The position numbers and the translations under genes are program-made. From Struthio camelus (lineage: Eukaryota > Chordata > Aves > Struthioniformes > Struthionidae), in assembly GCF_040807025.1 (NCBI RefSeq), contig NC_090944.1, forward strand, positions 122,875,738-122,939,737: a stretch of DNA of 64,000 bases, read 5' to 3'. Shown piece by piece: positions 1-13,600 of the stretch. The first letter of the stretch is position 1. The number at the start of each line of letters is the position of its first letter. The notes under the pieces were generated by a model that was not told the origin of the DNA, did not search any database, and saw only the letters and a list, made by a program, of their open reading frames with translations.

Positions 1-444
1 TTCTTTCACTCAGTGTGATGCTCTTTCTTTTTCTCCAGTTTCATGACAATATCCACTCTGTTTTTAAAAAAAGAAAAAACAGAATTAGAAACAGCTCTCA
101 AAACAATTGTGATCAATGTAGGTCACATACTTGTTTTTTGAAGTTACCTTTGAGTAGACAAATGTGAGAAGTGCCAACATGGACAAGGTGTACTTTGCAC
201 ACTGCAGCACTATGTTCAGAAAGGCAAGCTGCCTCCGAGGCGAGAAGCTGTAGAAACGACGGCACAGTGCCCTGCTCAGACTAACATACCGTGAGAAGAG
301 AAACGCTTACCAAGAGTTACCAAGAGTAGCTAGATCGGTCTAGTACCTAAGCCCACCTCATGGGGAGAAACCTTTAACAAGTTGCCACAATATCACATTC
401 TGCAATCCAGACATGACCAGAATAAAGAAGAAAACAAATCAAGC
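1..444. other. Sequence downstream of PPP1R21
   Basis: Beyond the inferred poly(A) site. I see no exon or recognisable repeat. In mammals STON1 follows PPP1R21, and it would be expected off the left edge. Confidence 0.5.
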
Positions 445-462
445 TGCATTTGTGCAACTGAT

Positions 463-468
463 TTTATT
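463..468 (-). terminator. PPP1R21 distal poly(A) signal candidate
   Basis: AATAAA on the minus strand, followed downstream on that strand by a T-rich element (GATTTGTTTTCTTC), the usual arrangement for cleavage near 445. Confidence 0.55.
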
Positions 469-980
469 ACATACTCATAATACACATTGATACAGCTGAC
501 AGAGTAAACCCTTATGGGACAAATAAGTGCCATAATGCAAATTATGGAATAGAAGCTCAGTGTAAAACGTTGAGCAGCACAGCATCTGATTAAAAAAAAA
601 AAAATGCTGTGAAAACTTGTGGTAATAGACTTCACTTAAATTCCTAGGAGATTTAGGAGATGCCAAAAGTTCACAGACGCCCTGGAACAGAAAAAGCCAC
701 ATCCTCATCCACAGTCAGTCCATCAGGATAATGTCTTAATTCCACAAAAGACTTCTTGCTAATTCAGTGTTTAAATCGTCTACATAGTTCATGTTCTTTA
801 CTGTAAGAAAGCACTGTAAGCTGATCTATTCTACAAACAAATACCGCTTCACTCTGCTGGGGCATCTTACAATCACATTTTGCTCTAGCTTTAAACCGCT
901 ATTTCAATCAGTAAACAAAATGCCTAAATAAGGGCTTAGAGGAATTTCACAGACATATCCCAGTTCAGCTATTTGTGCTC

Positions 981-986
981 TTTATT
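981..986 (-). terminator. PPP1R21 proximal poly(A) signal candidate
   Basis: AATAAA on the minus strand about 620 nt after the stop codon, with a modest GT-rich stretch downstream (TATGTCTGTG). It could produce a shorter transcript. Confidence 0.35.
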
Positions 987-1602
987 TCAAAATCCAAAGT
1001 GCCAAAAAACAAGCAGCAAGTTTCCATTACTGTGGTCTAAAATAAGAATGATCCCATTTACTTGTGTGAATGTATAGAAATCATTTTTAAAGCCACAATC
1101 CCAATTAATTTAGAAGAGCTAAGAACAGGAATAATACACTTACAGTAACTGCACAGCTCACATGGCAAAAAAGTCTTCAGACTTCATTTCTAAACTGCTG
1201 TTAACAAGTAACTGAATGTACACATTGACAGTTTAACTCAGAAAGACTACTGCACTGATACCAAACTTGTTAATGCATAATCAAATCTGAAAATATACAA
1301 AATCTGAAGTTATTACATGAAATTAAAACCTGGTTTTAAAAAGGGCACAGTAAAAACTGAAGGCAATTACTATATAAATTATCCACAGAGTGTACATTTT
1401 CTGGTTTAGAGCCACCATTAAGTTGTTTCATCTGTTACAAGTTCTGAATGTTTTAAAGCCATTTACAGCACCAAATCAGTTTTTTTTCTAGACCCAAGAC
1501 CACCTCCGCTTCCTGTAACAAACAGGAACTGGACACCGAGTTCTCAATATCTGCATTTTGTGCAGCAGCAGCCGCCTCTGAAGACAGTGGATCAGCTGTG
1601 AA

Positions 1603-1632
1603 CTATCGACTTTTGTTCTTTTTAGAATTTCC
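1603..1632 (-). CDS. PPP1R21: PPP1R21 coding exon 22 and stop
   Basis: Residues 771-779 (GNSKKNKSR) and a TAG stop. The basic tail is identical to human as remembered. The acceptor is TTGCTGCAG. The remaining terminal-exon sequence is 3' UTR. Confidence 0.95.
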   Translation of the reverse strand, partial: GNSKKNKSR

Positions 1633-4600
1633 CTGCAGCAACAAGAAACAAGTGAACAGAATTTATAATTCAGAGAAGAAAGTTTATACAAACTACATCC
1701 AAAACAAACCTGAGGCCCGATAACTTATGCCTTCAAACAAAGATCAGTAAAACTGAAAGTAAACAGTCCATGAGCTTTCAATAATGGAAAGCCTTGCAGC
1801 TGGAGCGCTGGCTCTATAAATCCCTCCAATCTTACAGGCTTTGGAGAGGAAAGTACCAGAGCCTTCAACCAAAAGTATCTTTCTTTAACTGAAACGGAGG
1901 GGGGAAAAAAGACATTTGACTTATGTCCCAAAAAACAGTTATATTAATACCACAAATATTTTAAGGGCTGTAAAGACAAGTAGAGTCATATTTTGTCCTT
2001 AAGTGGTATTTCAAATACAAATCTTAAAAAGATAATTCCCCCTCAAATTGAGCTGAATCTCCTCAGTTTCTCCCCTATTTTGCTTAAAAAGTTAATTTTA
2101 GCTTGGGTTCTACACAGAAAATTCCTAGTTTAGAAAAAAAAATAATTGATTTTACAACCAACCAAATCACAAGCTACTTTCAACAATTCCACAAAGCAAA
2201 CACGCAGCTTAAATTTGTGTGATAATTATGTGTTGGCAATTCACTGTTTTCCTATTTAAGATAATATTTGTTTTATGAAACCAGCAACTCTCACCAAAAT
2301 ATAGTGGCCTTCATGGCATTACTTTGATTTCAGCTGGACCACTTTCTGCATTTTGGTAGCATTTGAAAATCAAAACCACTGTCTACTGTTGCTAGATTTT
2401 GAACTATTTGCTTAGAGACAGAGTACCCCTTCAATTCTTAGAAGTATGAGTAGCGGAAACCTCCAGAAAACACTAAAAAAAAAAAAACCACAGACACACA
2501 CCCCCCCCCCCCCACACCATGGAGTGCTACAGTCAGCATACAGCCAAGAGCGTCCTTCTAAAAAAGAAAAAAAAAAAAAACACACACACAAAAGATTACA
2601 TACCAAAAGTAATCTGAAAGAAAATTTGCAATGCCAAATCAAAACACTCAGACATCTGAAGAAAAACAGTTCTGTGCATGGGGAGAAGAGTCTAAAAATA
2701 AAAAAGGCTGTCATGTGACCTCTAATCCAAACATGGGTTTTTACCCTTCAGTAAAACTTCCATGCATCCCCCATTTGAGAGAATAATGCTAGTTTAATTA
2801 ATTTCACAGGCAGATTAGCGAAGGATAAAGGTCTCCACAACATCAGTTTCTTCATAGAACCTTCAAAAAGGATATATACCATGGTTTAGCCAATGACCGC
2901 TCCAAATGGCGGACTTCCAGTTATTGCATCACTAACATAAGCAAGAAAAGTCAAAACACTATTATTTCTGATGGATATAGCTTTACTAAGCAAGGAGTCT
3001 AAGTGTGCATTTTTTGTGAATTCACAAAAGAATTTTAGTGACATCTTCCATTTCTACAAGAAGAAAAGGACATGCTAGAACATGGAAACAACACAGGGAG
3101 AAAGGGTAACTGCCAAGAACAGAGTACACTGCAATCAAAAGAGGAGTGCAGGGAGGACACTCCCACCTGTAAGTTAAGCACAAATACCCTGTATCACTAA
3201 GTGCATTTGCAAATAGCTTTATTTTCTCCAGGTAAGAAAACAAAAAAGGTGCTGATCTGCCAGAGCGCACACTTCAGAGCCCACTTTGAAGCAGTGACAT
3301 GAAGTGTTTGGTCTTTCACACATGTGTTTTCCAAGAGTCCTTGCTTCACTGAAATATGCAGGACAAGGTTTGGAGCTTTCTTTCCCATTGGCTGAGAACA
3401 ACAACTACAGCTTGTAACTTGATTTGTTAAAGGCCAGTATTGCACGAATGCCAAGTGCAACCCCCAGAGCTCCAAGCTGCAGTCAGTGCCCAGTGTCAAT
3501 ACCTGGCTGCTTACCTTACTAGTCATCTTTAGCGTATCAATTTCTTCCCTTTGTTTAGTTAAGGTTTCATTCATACTGCAGAGATGGTCACTCATCATAC
3601 TTAACTGGTCCTCATAACTTCTCTTGGTCGTCATCAGTTCATCCTAAGGAGAGGAAAAAAAGATAACCAGAAACCTTTGCTTAGTATTAGTGACAACCAG
3701 CAAAGTGACCAACATTTATCTCCATCTAGTAATCAGAACTTTTGAAGCTGAACGTAGGCAATTAAGACAAGCCATTAAAAAAAAAAAAAACACTTAATAA
3801 AAAAGTCAACAGTGATTTTCTTTTACTTAAAGTCTCATGCATGGTCTGCTCCCCTTTTTTTTTCCCTTGGGAATTTTTTGCAACTCTTCACGCCTTACCT
3901 AACTGCTAATCGCTTAAATCTTGTTTTCACCCAAGGAACAACTGCAATTTAGAGACTTAGCAGACTACCTGCACATGGACACATGCAGCACAGGAAGCTG
4001 AAGGAATCAGCCCTCCACGTGCAGTTGGCACAGCTACGATCTCTGGGATTAGAAACGCACAGTAGGACAGTGTGAGGGACTAGAACGCGGTGATGGATGA
4101 ATACAGACTCTTTAGGAAGGACAAGATGAGAAGGGGAGGAGCTGCGCTTTAAGTAAAGGAGTGGTTTGAACGCTCACAGCTTTACTTTGAAAAAGGTGAC
4201 AAGATGTTTAACAGCTTATGAGTAGGGCTCACAGGAGACCAACAAGGGTGATGCAGTGGGCATCTGCTGCAGACTGCCTGATTAAGAAGTAGACAAAGCC
4301 TCACCATCACAGACCCTAATCCCCATGAAGGATTTTAGCCACTTAGATATCTGCTGGAAGGACAACATGGGGCAACACAAGCAATTCCGGAATTCTCTTG
4401 GGCCGAGGTAAAGACAATTTCTTGATACAAGTTATCAACAGGCCTAGGAGGGTGCTGCTGGACCCACTACTCACAAATAAGGCAGAACTGGGCAGGGATG
4501 TGAAAGCCAATAGTAGCCTTAGCTGCAGTAACCCCACAAGTCAGTGGAATTTAAGATCCTGAGGGAAGCAAGCAAGATGAAGAGCAAAATTACAGCAACC

Positions 4601-7600
4601 CTAGACTTCACAAGGGCAAAGTTTGGTTTTTTCAAGGATCTGCTTGCCAGGATCCTATGCAAGACTGCCCTGGAAGGTAAAGGGGCCCAGGAAAGCTGGC
4701 TGATCTTCAAGGACACCCTCCTCAGAGCAGAAGAGCCGTCCAGAGTTCAGAAAGTTAAGCAAGTGTGGCAGAAGGCCAGCATGGCATGCAGGGAAGTCCT
4801 GATGCAACTTACTCTAAGTTAGCTCTGGTCTGACTAAGGAGTGGACTAATTTACCTTCAGAGTTCTCTTCCAACCTAAACAATTATCCAATTCAATATTA
4901 TATAGACTAAATTTTAAGAGTAGTGCACCTGCTAGTCTTTTATTATGTAGTTTATTATGTAACTGTGGGTGACCATCTCACGTTGAGCTAGATGTTGCTT
5001 GTGGAGTTTGTTAAAGAGACAAATCAAAGGACTACTACTGTGTTCCTGAACGGTTTCTCCAAGTGTTTAAGATCAGTGTTCATTCCTTATCCATAGCCTC
5101 TTAGGCATGCATCATCTCAGACAGATGAGCAATAAAGATAAGTACTAACTCATAAGAAAAAAAAAATATGAAAGCACTTGCTAACTGAACATTTGTTTTT
5201 TCCTTTTTACTACTGGCTTCCTTCTCAGCTGCGTAACGGCGAAGGACAAAGTGGTAAGTTCACAGCAAGTAAGGCGCAGAAGTTTAGTGTCCAGTGTTAA
5301 AAATGATTTCTTAAAGCTTACCCCAAATTTATTTTTGCTTATTAAACCATGCATCCTCGAAAAAACACCCCAGCATTTTTAAGATTTGCAGGTCCAGGTG
5401 CTATAAAGGACTAATCTAATTCTGCACTTCATCTGGAAGAGTGTACTTGCACCACTTTTCTAGTCCTGTTTTTGAGTTAAACAGACTGAGCTAGAGTAGA
5501 ACCTGTCAGTTTCTACTCTGCATACTATTAGAAAGGAGGAGAGGAAGAGAGGAAAGAGAGGATGTAAGTCCTGGTTGCACATAAAGCAGTCCTCCCCTCG
5601 CACAGGGGGCCAAGTCACTGAAGTTAGTCAGCATAATCCCACCTTTAGATGCAAAAAACATTTTCATAAGTACCTTGACATCAAATGTTCTAAAACACAA
5701 GCTGGGCTACTATAACCTTTTCCCTGAAAGGATGTTCCACTTCAACTTTATGGATGGACTTAAAAGGTACCAGTTTAGTTTTCAGCTTGACATTACAGTT
5801 TTTACATCATATTGCTAAGGGCCTAGTAGAGGCATGACCACAATCAATGGCCTTCGCTTTTCTCCCTCAACTTCCCCTCACCCACCATTACCCTATGCAA
5901 TGCATCTACTACACCATTTAACATTTTACTTGCCTGCAGTCTACTGATGTTTTGACTAGCTAGTTTCAACTCTTCCATGAGTGATTCCTTGGACTTCTCT
6001 GCTAAAGTCAATCTTTTGGCAAGGGCTCGACACTGTCCATCAAGCAGGATGAGGAGGGAAGAAAGAAGGAAAGTTAGTCTCAGAGTATTTTGTCTTGTGT
6101 CATCTTTAACTGAATGCTTTGGATGTTTTCAGCATCCTGTAAATCATAATCCTTACATTTCAAGAACTTTATCAGTTATACGCATTGTTACGTGCAAAGA
6201 TAATAGTCAACTTTTTTTTTTTTTTCCATTTTACAAGATCATTGCATTGCATCATTGGCTTGTATTTTTTCACATCGTTCCTAGGAAATATTTCATAAGC
6301 AAAAAGCAACACAAACGAGTCACTTCACGTATCGCTCAAATAGCGGAGAAAGACAATTCCTCCATGCTATGTCATATACTATTAATAAAATTAGAGGATC
6401 TGCCCTGCCAACCTGAGGGTTCAATGTATTCCATAACGGTGGCTAATTTGATTTAGGGAATTAACCAGTTACAGGAAAAGTTACTTACGGTTTAAAAAGA
6501 AAAGAGGAAGCTATGGAGACAGTTAAGCATTTCGTTCATTCCTGAAATTAAAGTATTACTTATTCCTAAAACCCAGTTTCTCAGAAAGCTCTTTTTATCA
6601 CTTTATTCAAAAGCGTTTGAGCACATTGTCATAACGTCAGTGTCACTTTAAAATAAGGTCAAAATTAGGCTGGTAATTAAAACCAGCCACTTCTACTTGT
6701 ATAAATAAGTGTGTATTACACTTACTGTGCAATTAAGACAAGGCTAAAAAAGGATTTTTTAGAAGCTTTCTACAGTGCCCATTTTTATGCATATTACACC
6801 ACAGCCAAAAAACATTCCAGGAACAAGTGTTTGGAAATACTATACAGCATACGTTTAAGTCTACTGTCATAACACCTGTCTGTGGCAAATTCAAAAAGGA
6901 TTTACTGTTTTCAGGACAGGCATTGCCTGCTTGCTCACCTCAGCATGAAAGTGTACTGATTTGCTGTCAGCAAGCTGCAGATGAGATGTAAGTTCTGCTA
7001 TCCTTGCCATATAGTGGTTTTTTATCAGGTCTTCACGAGACTCAGTATCTGGAACCTGGTAAAGCAAAAAAAAAAAAAAAAAAATTAAACAGACTGAATT
7101 ATTTATTTAGTGGAGCTAAATAGTTACATCACAGCCTTCTCCTCTATACTGACTCTTCCTCTTCCCTCATGAGGTCTGGCCCTCCAAAAAGCCCTATCCA
7201 AAAGCATCAAGTTACCCAAAACAACAAACAAATTACAGCAGGTAAAGGGTGGCTTTTAATGTCAAGCATAAGAAATTTCGTACTACTATCATATAAAAAG
7301 TGCACATCTTCGATTTACCAGTTTCTTCCATAACAAAGAGCCAAGTGAAGATGTAAGAATTGCTCAGTTTAACATGAAGCCTCTGATAAAGACAAAAATC
7401 CCCTGCAGAAGCAGACTACTTGTACCTAGCAAAGAACTGCTGGCTTTTCCCAGCAGTTCCTGCACATAATCAAATTTCAGTAGCTCACAGACAGTCCAAA
7501 CCTGTATTTCCAATGCTGCATGTTGCCAGAGGTTTGTTCGAACATTCGGGTGCTTGTCTTTGTTTTAAATTTGCCGGTTTTCTGTAAGTTATAGAGTTAC

Positions 7601-10600
7601 CTACTAGAAGCAGCTTTCACATACCTTCTCTTTACCCTGAATTTTTGTATTATACAGTAGCTTTTAAGAACCTGTATCAGCTCTTATCTGGCCCCAACAC
7701 CTCCCCTTTTAATCACTGCTTCAGAAAAAAAGGAGGAGCAAGGTGATGCAGGAAACTGAAGTGTTTTCTCTCAGAAAAGGGAAAGCACTGAACTGTAGTC
7801 TGCTGAAGTTCCTGGGAGAGCTCACCAGGGACATTCACCATAGCCTAGAATCAAAAAGTAAAAGGAGAGCCAGAAAAAGGACCGTAACTTTTTTTTGCAG
7901 CTTTCTCAGAGATTAAGAGTTGAGGCTTGGAATCTGGTAAGGTTACTGAAGTACCAACACAGCAACGCTCTCCTCGCACTGCAAAGGACAGACCTGGACC
8001 ACAGCTTACATTGTTCCAAACCGCTTACCTGACTAAATCAGCTGAATATGAGACAGGGTTCATTACACAGAACTCCACAGTTACTGTGCATTCAGAACAA
8101 ACCAAAACAAGAAAGCAGATGGCTTTCAGAAACTTGAACATATGAGTCACAAATATAATCTGTATACACCACTATATTAAATTACTGCAATGGTTTAAGG
8201 AATTATCAAGATTAAGTTTTAAAAGAGTCAGAATTGAAATATTTAAAATTAACTAGCTTGATATATTCCAAACAGATTACCTTTTCATTATCAGTAGTTA
8301 CAGTCAACATTCCAATCTGCAACAAAGAAAATATGCTTAAATGAGAACTGCAAAAATACGTACTTTTGGCTTCTGTCATAAAAGGAGCAAAAGTTGAAAC
8401 CAACTGAATGCTTATTAAAACGCTGCACGTTTGTTTTAATTGACAGCATACAAAAATCTAAGTATTTGGGGGGGGGGCGCTACCCCCTTCAACATAAGCA
8501 ATAATAAAAAAAATATATATATGGACCAATACTTTGAGTAGAATTAAAGCTGACACCACCTATCCAAACGGTAAATAACCCAAACAGTAAGTATCCTTTG
8601 CCTTATGCTGTTTTTTTTTTGGGGGGGGGGGGGGGGGGGAGGGGGAGGGGGCCGCCAGAAATCAAGAAAAAAGATACAGTTAGCTTGTTTGATTACGTAA
8701 TTAACTCTAAGTATTAATATTTCAATGCCTTAAGGTACTCCTTAACTACTCAGTTTCAAGAGCAAGGAAATCCATCTTAGATTCCTTGAGCATCTTCTAA
8801 ATCCCTCTTTTTCCAGTATGACTAAGAAATTGCATTGACAGACCCGGGTGAAGAACTAACAGACCTTCAGCAGAGGTGTAAGCTAGCTACACAATGCACA
8901 TGAAGAACAAATTTCAAGGACAAGCGCTTCCACGGAGTCAGAACTGTCTCTGACCTCGACAGGAAGACAGATTTAGGCTTATAAGAATTGAATAAAGGGT
9001 CAAAAACCTTAGATGCTAGTTTTGTTCAAAGTCAGGACTTTCAAAATAATCCATCGGTCATTTTTATCTTGGGGCAGGGAAGTGGGGAGAACGAGTTCTA
9101 TCCATTGTTGACCCGAGTAGATTATTTTGCATGTCTTAAAGATGACACCCCTGTCATCTGTTACCCCTGTAACAGTTCCCAAGTGTAGGGATGTTAACTG
9201 AGAGGAAGAGGCAGCCCCCCCTCCCCTTAAAACCCTTTTAAGATGTGACAATCAGACAGGAAGAGTGGGGGGGAACCCCAAAACACACACCACAAACACC
9301 CCCCCCCCCCAATGCACACACATTTGTAACACAGAAGAGCAAAGACAGAAGGCATGCAGTATCCAAAAGCAGTTTTTGAATCCGAGTTGTATGAACCTAT
9401 AAAGGTTATATAAAGTTAGTGCTCTAGAGAACACTTGGCAACTTTCATGGCATCCTCCAACTAAAATGAAGTTATAACACATTGACCTGTAGTAAGTCTA
9501 ACTCATTAAGGAAAAATGATTCCATACTTTCGTTTCCATTAATATATCTTCAGATGAAAAAAGCGTGGGAAACTCTGAGCTGACGTGAGATACCTGCTAC
9601 CTGCAAGGCATCCTAACTACAAAAAGTCAGAAAAAAAAGTATAAATTAAGTATCTTTCACTCTTCCCCCTCAGTCATGGAAGTTCAGAGTTACAAAAGTG
9701 GCTCTATATCACCAACAAAGTTTACCGAACAAAAAAAGTCTCAAAAGCCAGCAAGTTCTAAACTCTGCAGAAAACATTAAAAAACAGCTTTGCAAATTTG
9801 GGGACACCAAGTGTCAACTGAGTTCAACACCATCAAAAGCCTCACAGTAATAGTGTAGCACTGATCAAACAGTGCTACAAGAAGCTACTTCCAAATGAAA
9901 CCATTTTTTCCTTTTTCCCCTCCAAGGAAGGGAAGAGTACCTTACCAGACTAGTACTTTTAACAGGCTCCCTCTGACTCTTTTCCATGGTTTCCTCCTTC
10001 TGTTCAGTTACATTTGGCGAGACAGAGCGCTCTTGTATAGTTTCAGTTAAATGTCCACTAAGAGAGCGCTTCAGTTTTTGGTTTTCTTTCTCTAGCTTTA
10101 TTTTAGCTAGTTGGGCCTCCAACATCCAGTGCTCTTTTTCTTGCTCGAGTTTTGCAATTTTCTCCAGGCTCTGCTGGACCTTCAGGAAGAAAAGTTTACA
10201 GTTCAGGTTACCAGACACACAAGCACACCACACACAAAGCACAGGAACTGTTTGAAGGCAGTATTATTTAAAAAATATGACACAAGTGAGCTAACTGCAT
10301 AACAACACAGCAAGTAAACACCTAGTGATCTAAGTTGTAGGCTTAAGTATGGTCACGTGGTCAACAGTGATTATGTTTAAGTAGTCCAAGCATGGTGTCA
10401 CAACTACCACTCATACAACTGGGAAACACCACCTTAGATAAAATTTACAGCTGGTAAAGATTAGAAGAACTGCATAGAAACTTGAGAGATACATGGCTAG
10501 CGCTGTTTTGTTCTACACTTAAAAACAAAACTAAACCACAGAACCCCTCACTTATCCAGATAAGAGAGCTCAACTATAGGACAGATGCTGGTCAGTCCTA

Positions 10601-13600
10601 TCATTCCCCACTTTTCATTTTTCATACTCAAACTCATTAACTACTATACTTTGAATAAGGGCCACTACAAATCACAGAAACCTTCTGGAAAAAAAAACAA
10701 CCCTACACCACACAAAAACATAAAACAAGAAGACTCAAGCACAACCAAAGCACCCGAATCAGTAGAGATCTGACAGATTAGTCAGCAGGTCTCATTTATA
10801 CAAAGAGACCGACAGACTGAGTAGACCTTTTAAACACTGCTTAACATCCCTCTGCCTCGGGTTCCAGGAGAAAAAAAAAAACAGAACAAAACCACTACCC
10901 CCCACACAAAAACAAAAACAAAAATAAAAACAAGAACACCCCCCCCCCCCCCACAAACCGGAGTGGTGGGAATAGCCAAACACACTCTGTCATTGAAAAG
11001 AAAATCATTCTCTGTAACCAGTGCTGATAGATTCTACATAGTCCAAGAGAACACTCAAAACAGCACATAACATCAGAAATGAATACCTTTATATGCCTTA
11101 TTCTTGTCTTCATTTTGGTTTTATCTAAATTATTTAGGTAAAGACTGCCCGACATCTTGACCATGAAGGCATCAATGGCACAATCCTGTCTTTCGTAATT
11201 ACACATAACGCTACAGGCGCAGGAGAGCAAACCCTCGGTAACATAGCTCAACAAGAATAATAATTTTCCTCTCAAAACTCAAGACAGACATCTCCAGTCT
11301 AATTTTAACCTTCAACATATAGGAAGACCATTCAGTACTGCTTTACTTTTACAACCTACGTTATCCAACGTTAGTAGAATTTACACCAGAATACCTGCTG
11401 CGCAAGGCCTTCTCTGCTCTCTGTGGAGCTCAGGAGAACTCTGCGATTGGCCAAAGCCTCTTCATAAGGCACCGACTCTGAACATGGCTGCAGAAAGATA
11501 AAAGAAAGCTCATAACATTTCACAGTAGATCAGAACATGTATTTACTGTGCCTATTTTCTTATTGCTCTCCTTCCTGTTCCCAATCCCTTTACTAAAGTC
11601 AAAAACACTCCAAACAGTAAACAGCCTGGGGTGGAGGGGGGGGGGAAACCCCACTAGCTTAAGCTCCAAATAAAGTAGCAGACACCTGATTAAAATAGTC
11701 ACAATACTCCATGTGTTGCTTAATGATCAAACGCAGCATTAAGTCTACTTGACACACACCACAGCAAAGTGATTTAACGATAACCGTCAAGTACATAACC
11801 ACTTAATTGCTAATTTTAAGGGCAACAGAGGGGAGATCTGGTAGTATTTAATCCTTTGGTTCAGCACATTTTCTCCAGCGTACATCCTTTTCCATTTTTC
11901 GCATCTGTTGACCTCCAACGTCTACCAGTAAAAGCAACCATAACGGTATAATGTCAGTCACTCCATATTCCTAGCAAGTACAGTATGAAATTTAAATAAG
12001 TAGCTACCCTCCTCTCCTGGGAGTCCGGGCATGAAGTTATTCGTGCAAGTGGACAGCAGAATTGACACATACCCTCAGTTGTGAGGGATACTACGTTCGC
12101 TAAATTCTGCGGTAGAATTACTGCTCTAATGGCCCCACTTCTTCAGGGAAAGATTTCTCATTTGGAGGAAAATTCATTCCAAATACTGAGAACAGTCTGG
12201 ATTCTGTCTGTGACGTAACAGCAAGTGAATTGTACTTTCTCCATGCAAGTACACTAGCTGAACAAACCTTCTTCAAAGACGTCATGTAGGCAGCTGCCTT
12301 TTTCTTGTACTGCAACATACACTCAGCTGAAAGAGGGCTGATGAACTCTGTTCCTCCTTTAGGCCCATAACTCAATGAAGTAGTGAAGTGGTCTAAATTG
12401 TTGCTAAAGAACGAGGCAATCTAGACACGTCAAGAAAAAAAAAAATCACTTTTCAAATTAAAGTTTAACGAAAAGCTGCATCAGAGCAATTATTCCTTCA
12501 AGTATCAAGTGAAACCAGATTTCACAACAAAAGGAAATTCAAACAAGTTATGGCCTTCACTTTTCCCGTACACATTTATAAGACTTCAATACAGCATCCT
12601 CTTCACAGTATCTACTCTTATCAAGCATGCAGTTGCTTTTAACATATCACCTGGAAAGAGCTTAGAATAAACTGATACTATATATCACTAACATCAGACA
12701 CAACAATAACTATGTTTCTCAAACTACAGGATTTTTTTTTAAAAGGTACTTGAGGCATGATATTGAAACAAAAAAAAATAACCATTACCTTGCCCACTCC
12801 GTTTGTTAAAGCCACAACAGAGGATAAAATGCAGTCATTCGTCGTTATAAGTTTTTGTGTGGTTGTTGGAAGCTCTTGTTCTAAAGTTGCTTTCTGACTG
12901 TAGTGCTTGGAAATGTCTAAAGAAGAACAGAACAAATTTATTTCTTTCGTCTGTTTAAGCAATCATTTTCAAATTCAACCTTTATGGCTTTGGGCTTTGA
13001 ACATTTTCTCTTCTGCAAATGAGTTGTATGAAAGATTAGTCTGGATGCTCATAATTAATTCTTCAGCAGACTGTCTTGGACAACTGTTTACAAAACTAGG
13101 AAACAGGCATTATGCTGGTTACAAAAAGGTAGAATAAAAAAGGGCATGTTTTCAAGGGTGCCCAGTGTCCCAAAAATCATAGCTACACAAGGGAGCCAAG
13201 GTCCTTTTAAACTAGCACTTCATTTCAAAAGTATACTTACTATCTCTATGTACGGAGATATCAGGATTTCTAATAATGTTTGATGCTCAAGTCTTAAATT
13301 TACAGGCCTTAGAAGGGATGGTGTTTTAACTGAAAGAATTGCTAACATTAAATTAAAATTAGTAATAATCTTAAGAGAAAAAGATCAACTTTTTGAAAGT
13401 TGAAAGTCAGTTACAAAAAAGTGGTAGTTTCCATACACTAATATCAATAGCACCAAAGTTGAATTCAAGTGCTTATCATGGAAGAACAGAAATTCCCAAT
13501 TCCCAGTTAAAAATAAGCAATTATTTCACAAGTAAGCTTATTACAAGAAAAATTACATTACTACAGAATGGAGATATCCCATGTTATCACAACTAGAAGG

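Larger units (their letters stand above)
445..1602 (-). other. PPP1R21: PPP1R21 3' UTR (inferred extent)
   Basis: AT-rich sequence after the stop with no convincing open frame. The left end assumes use of the AATAAA at 463-468. A second AATAAA at 981-986 would give a shorter UTR. The extent is inference; only the hexamers and the stop are seen. Confidence 0.6.
6033..9945 (-). other. PPP1R21 introns 17-19 (with exons 18-19 inside)
   Basis: Introns at 6033-6938, 7056-8280 and 8317-9945. AT-rich, with long G and C runs at 8468, 8621 and 9299. No other gene or recognisable element seen. Confidence 0.8.

Noticed and set aside
2446-2718. 90-codon open frame with Lys/Pro/His runs.
   Set aside because: It is made by the A, C and CA runs in intron 21.
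4544-4822. 92-codon open frame on the plus strand.
   Set aside because: It is a surviving piece of CR1 ORF2, not a gene of its own.
5924-5934. A GT donor four bases downstream of the GC donor of PPP1R21 exon 20.
   Set aside because: Using it would add four bases and shift the frame into exon 21, while the GC site has the full CAG|GCAAGT consensus.
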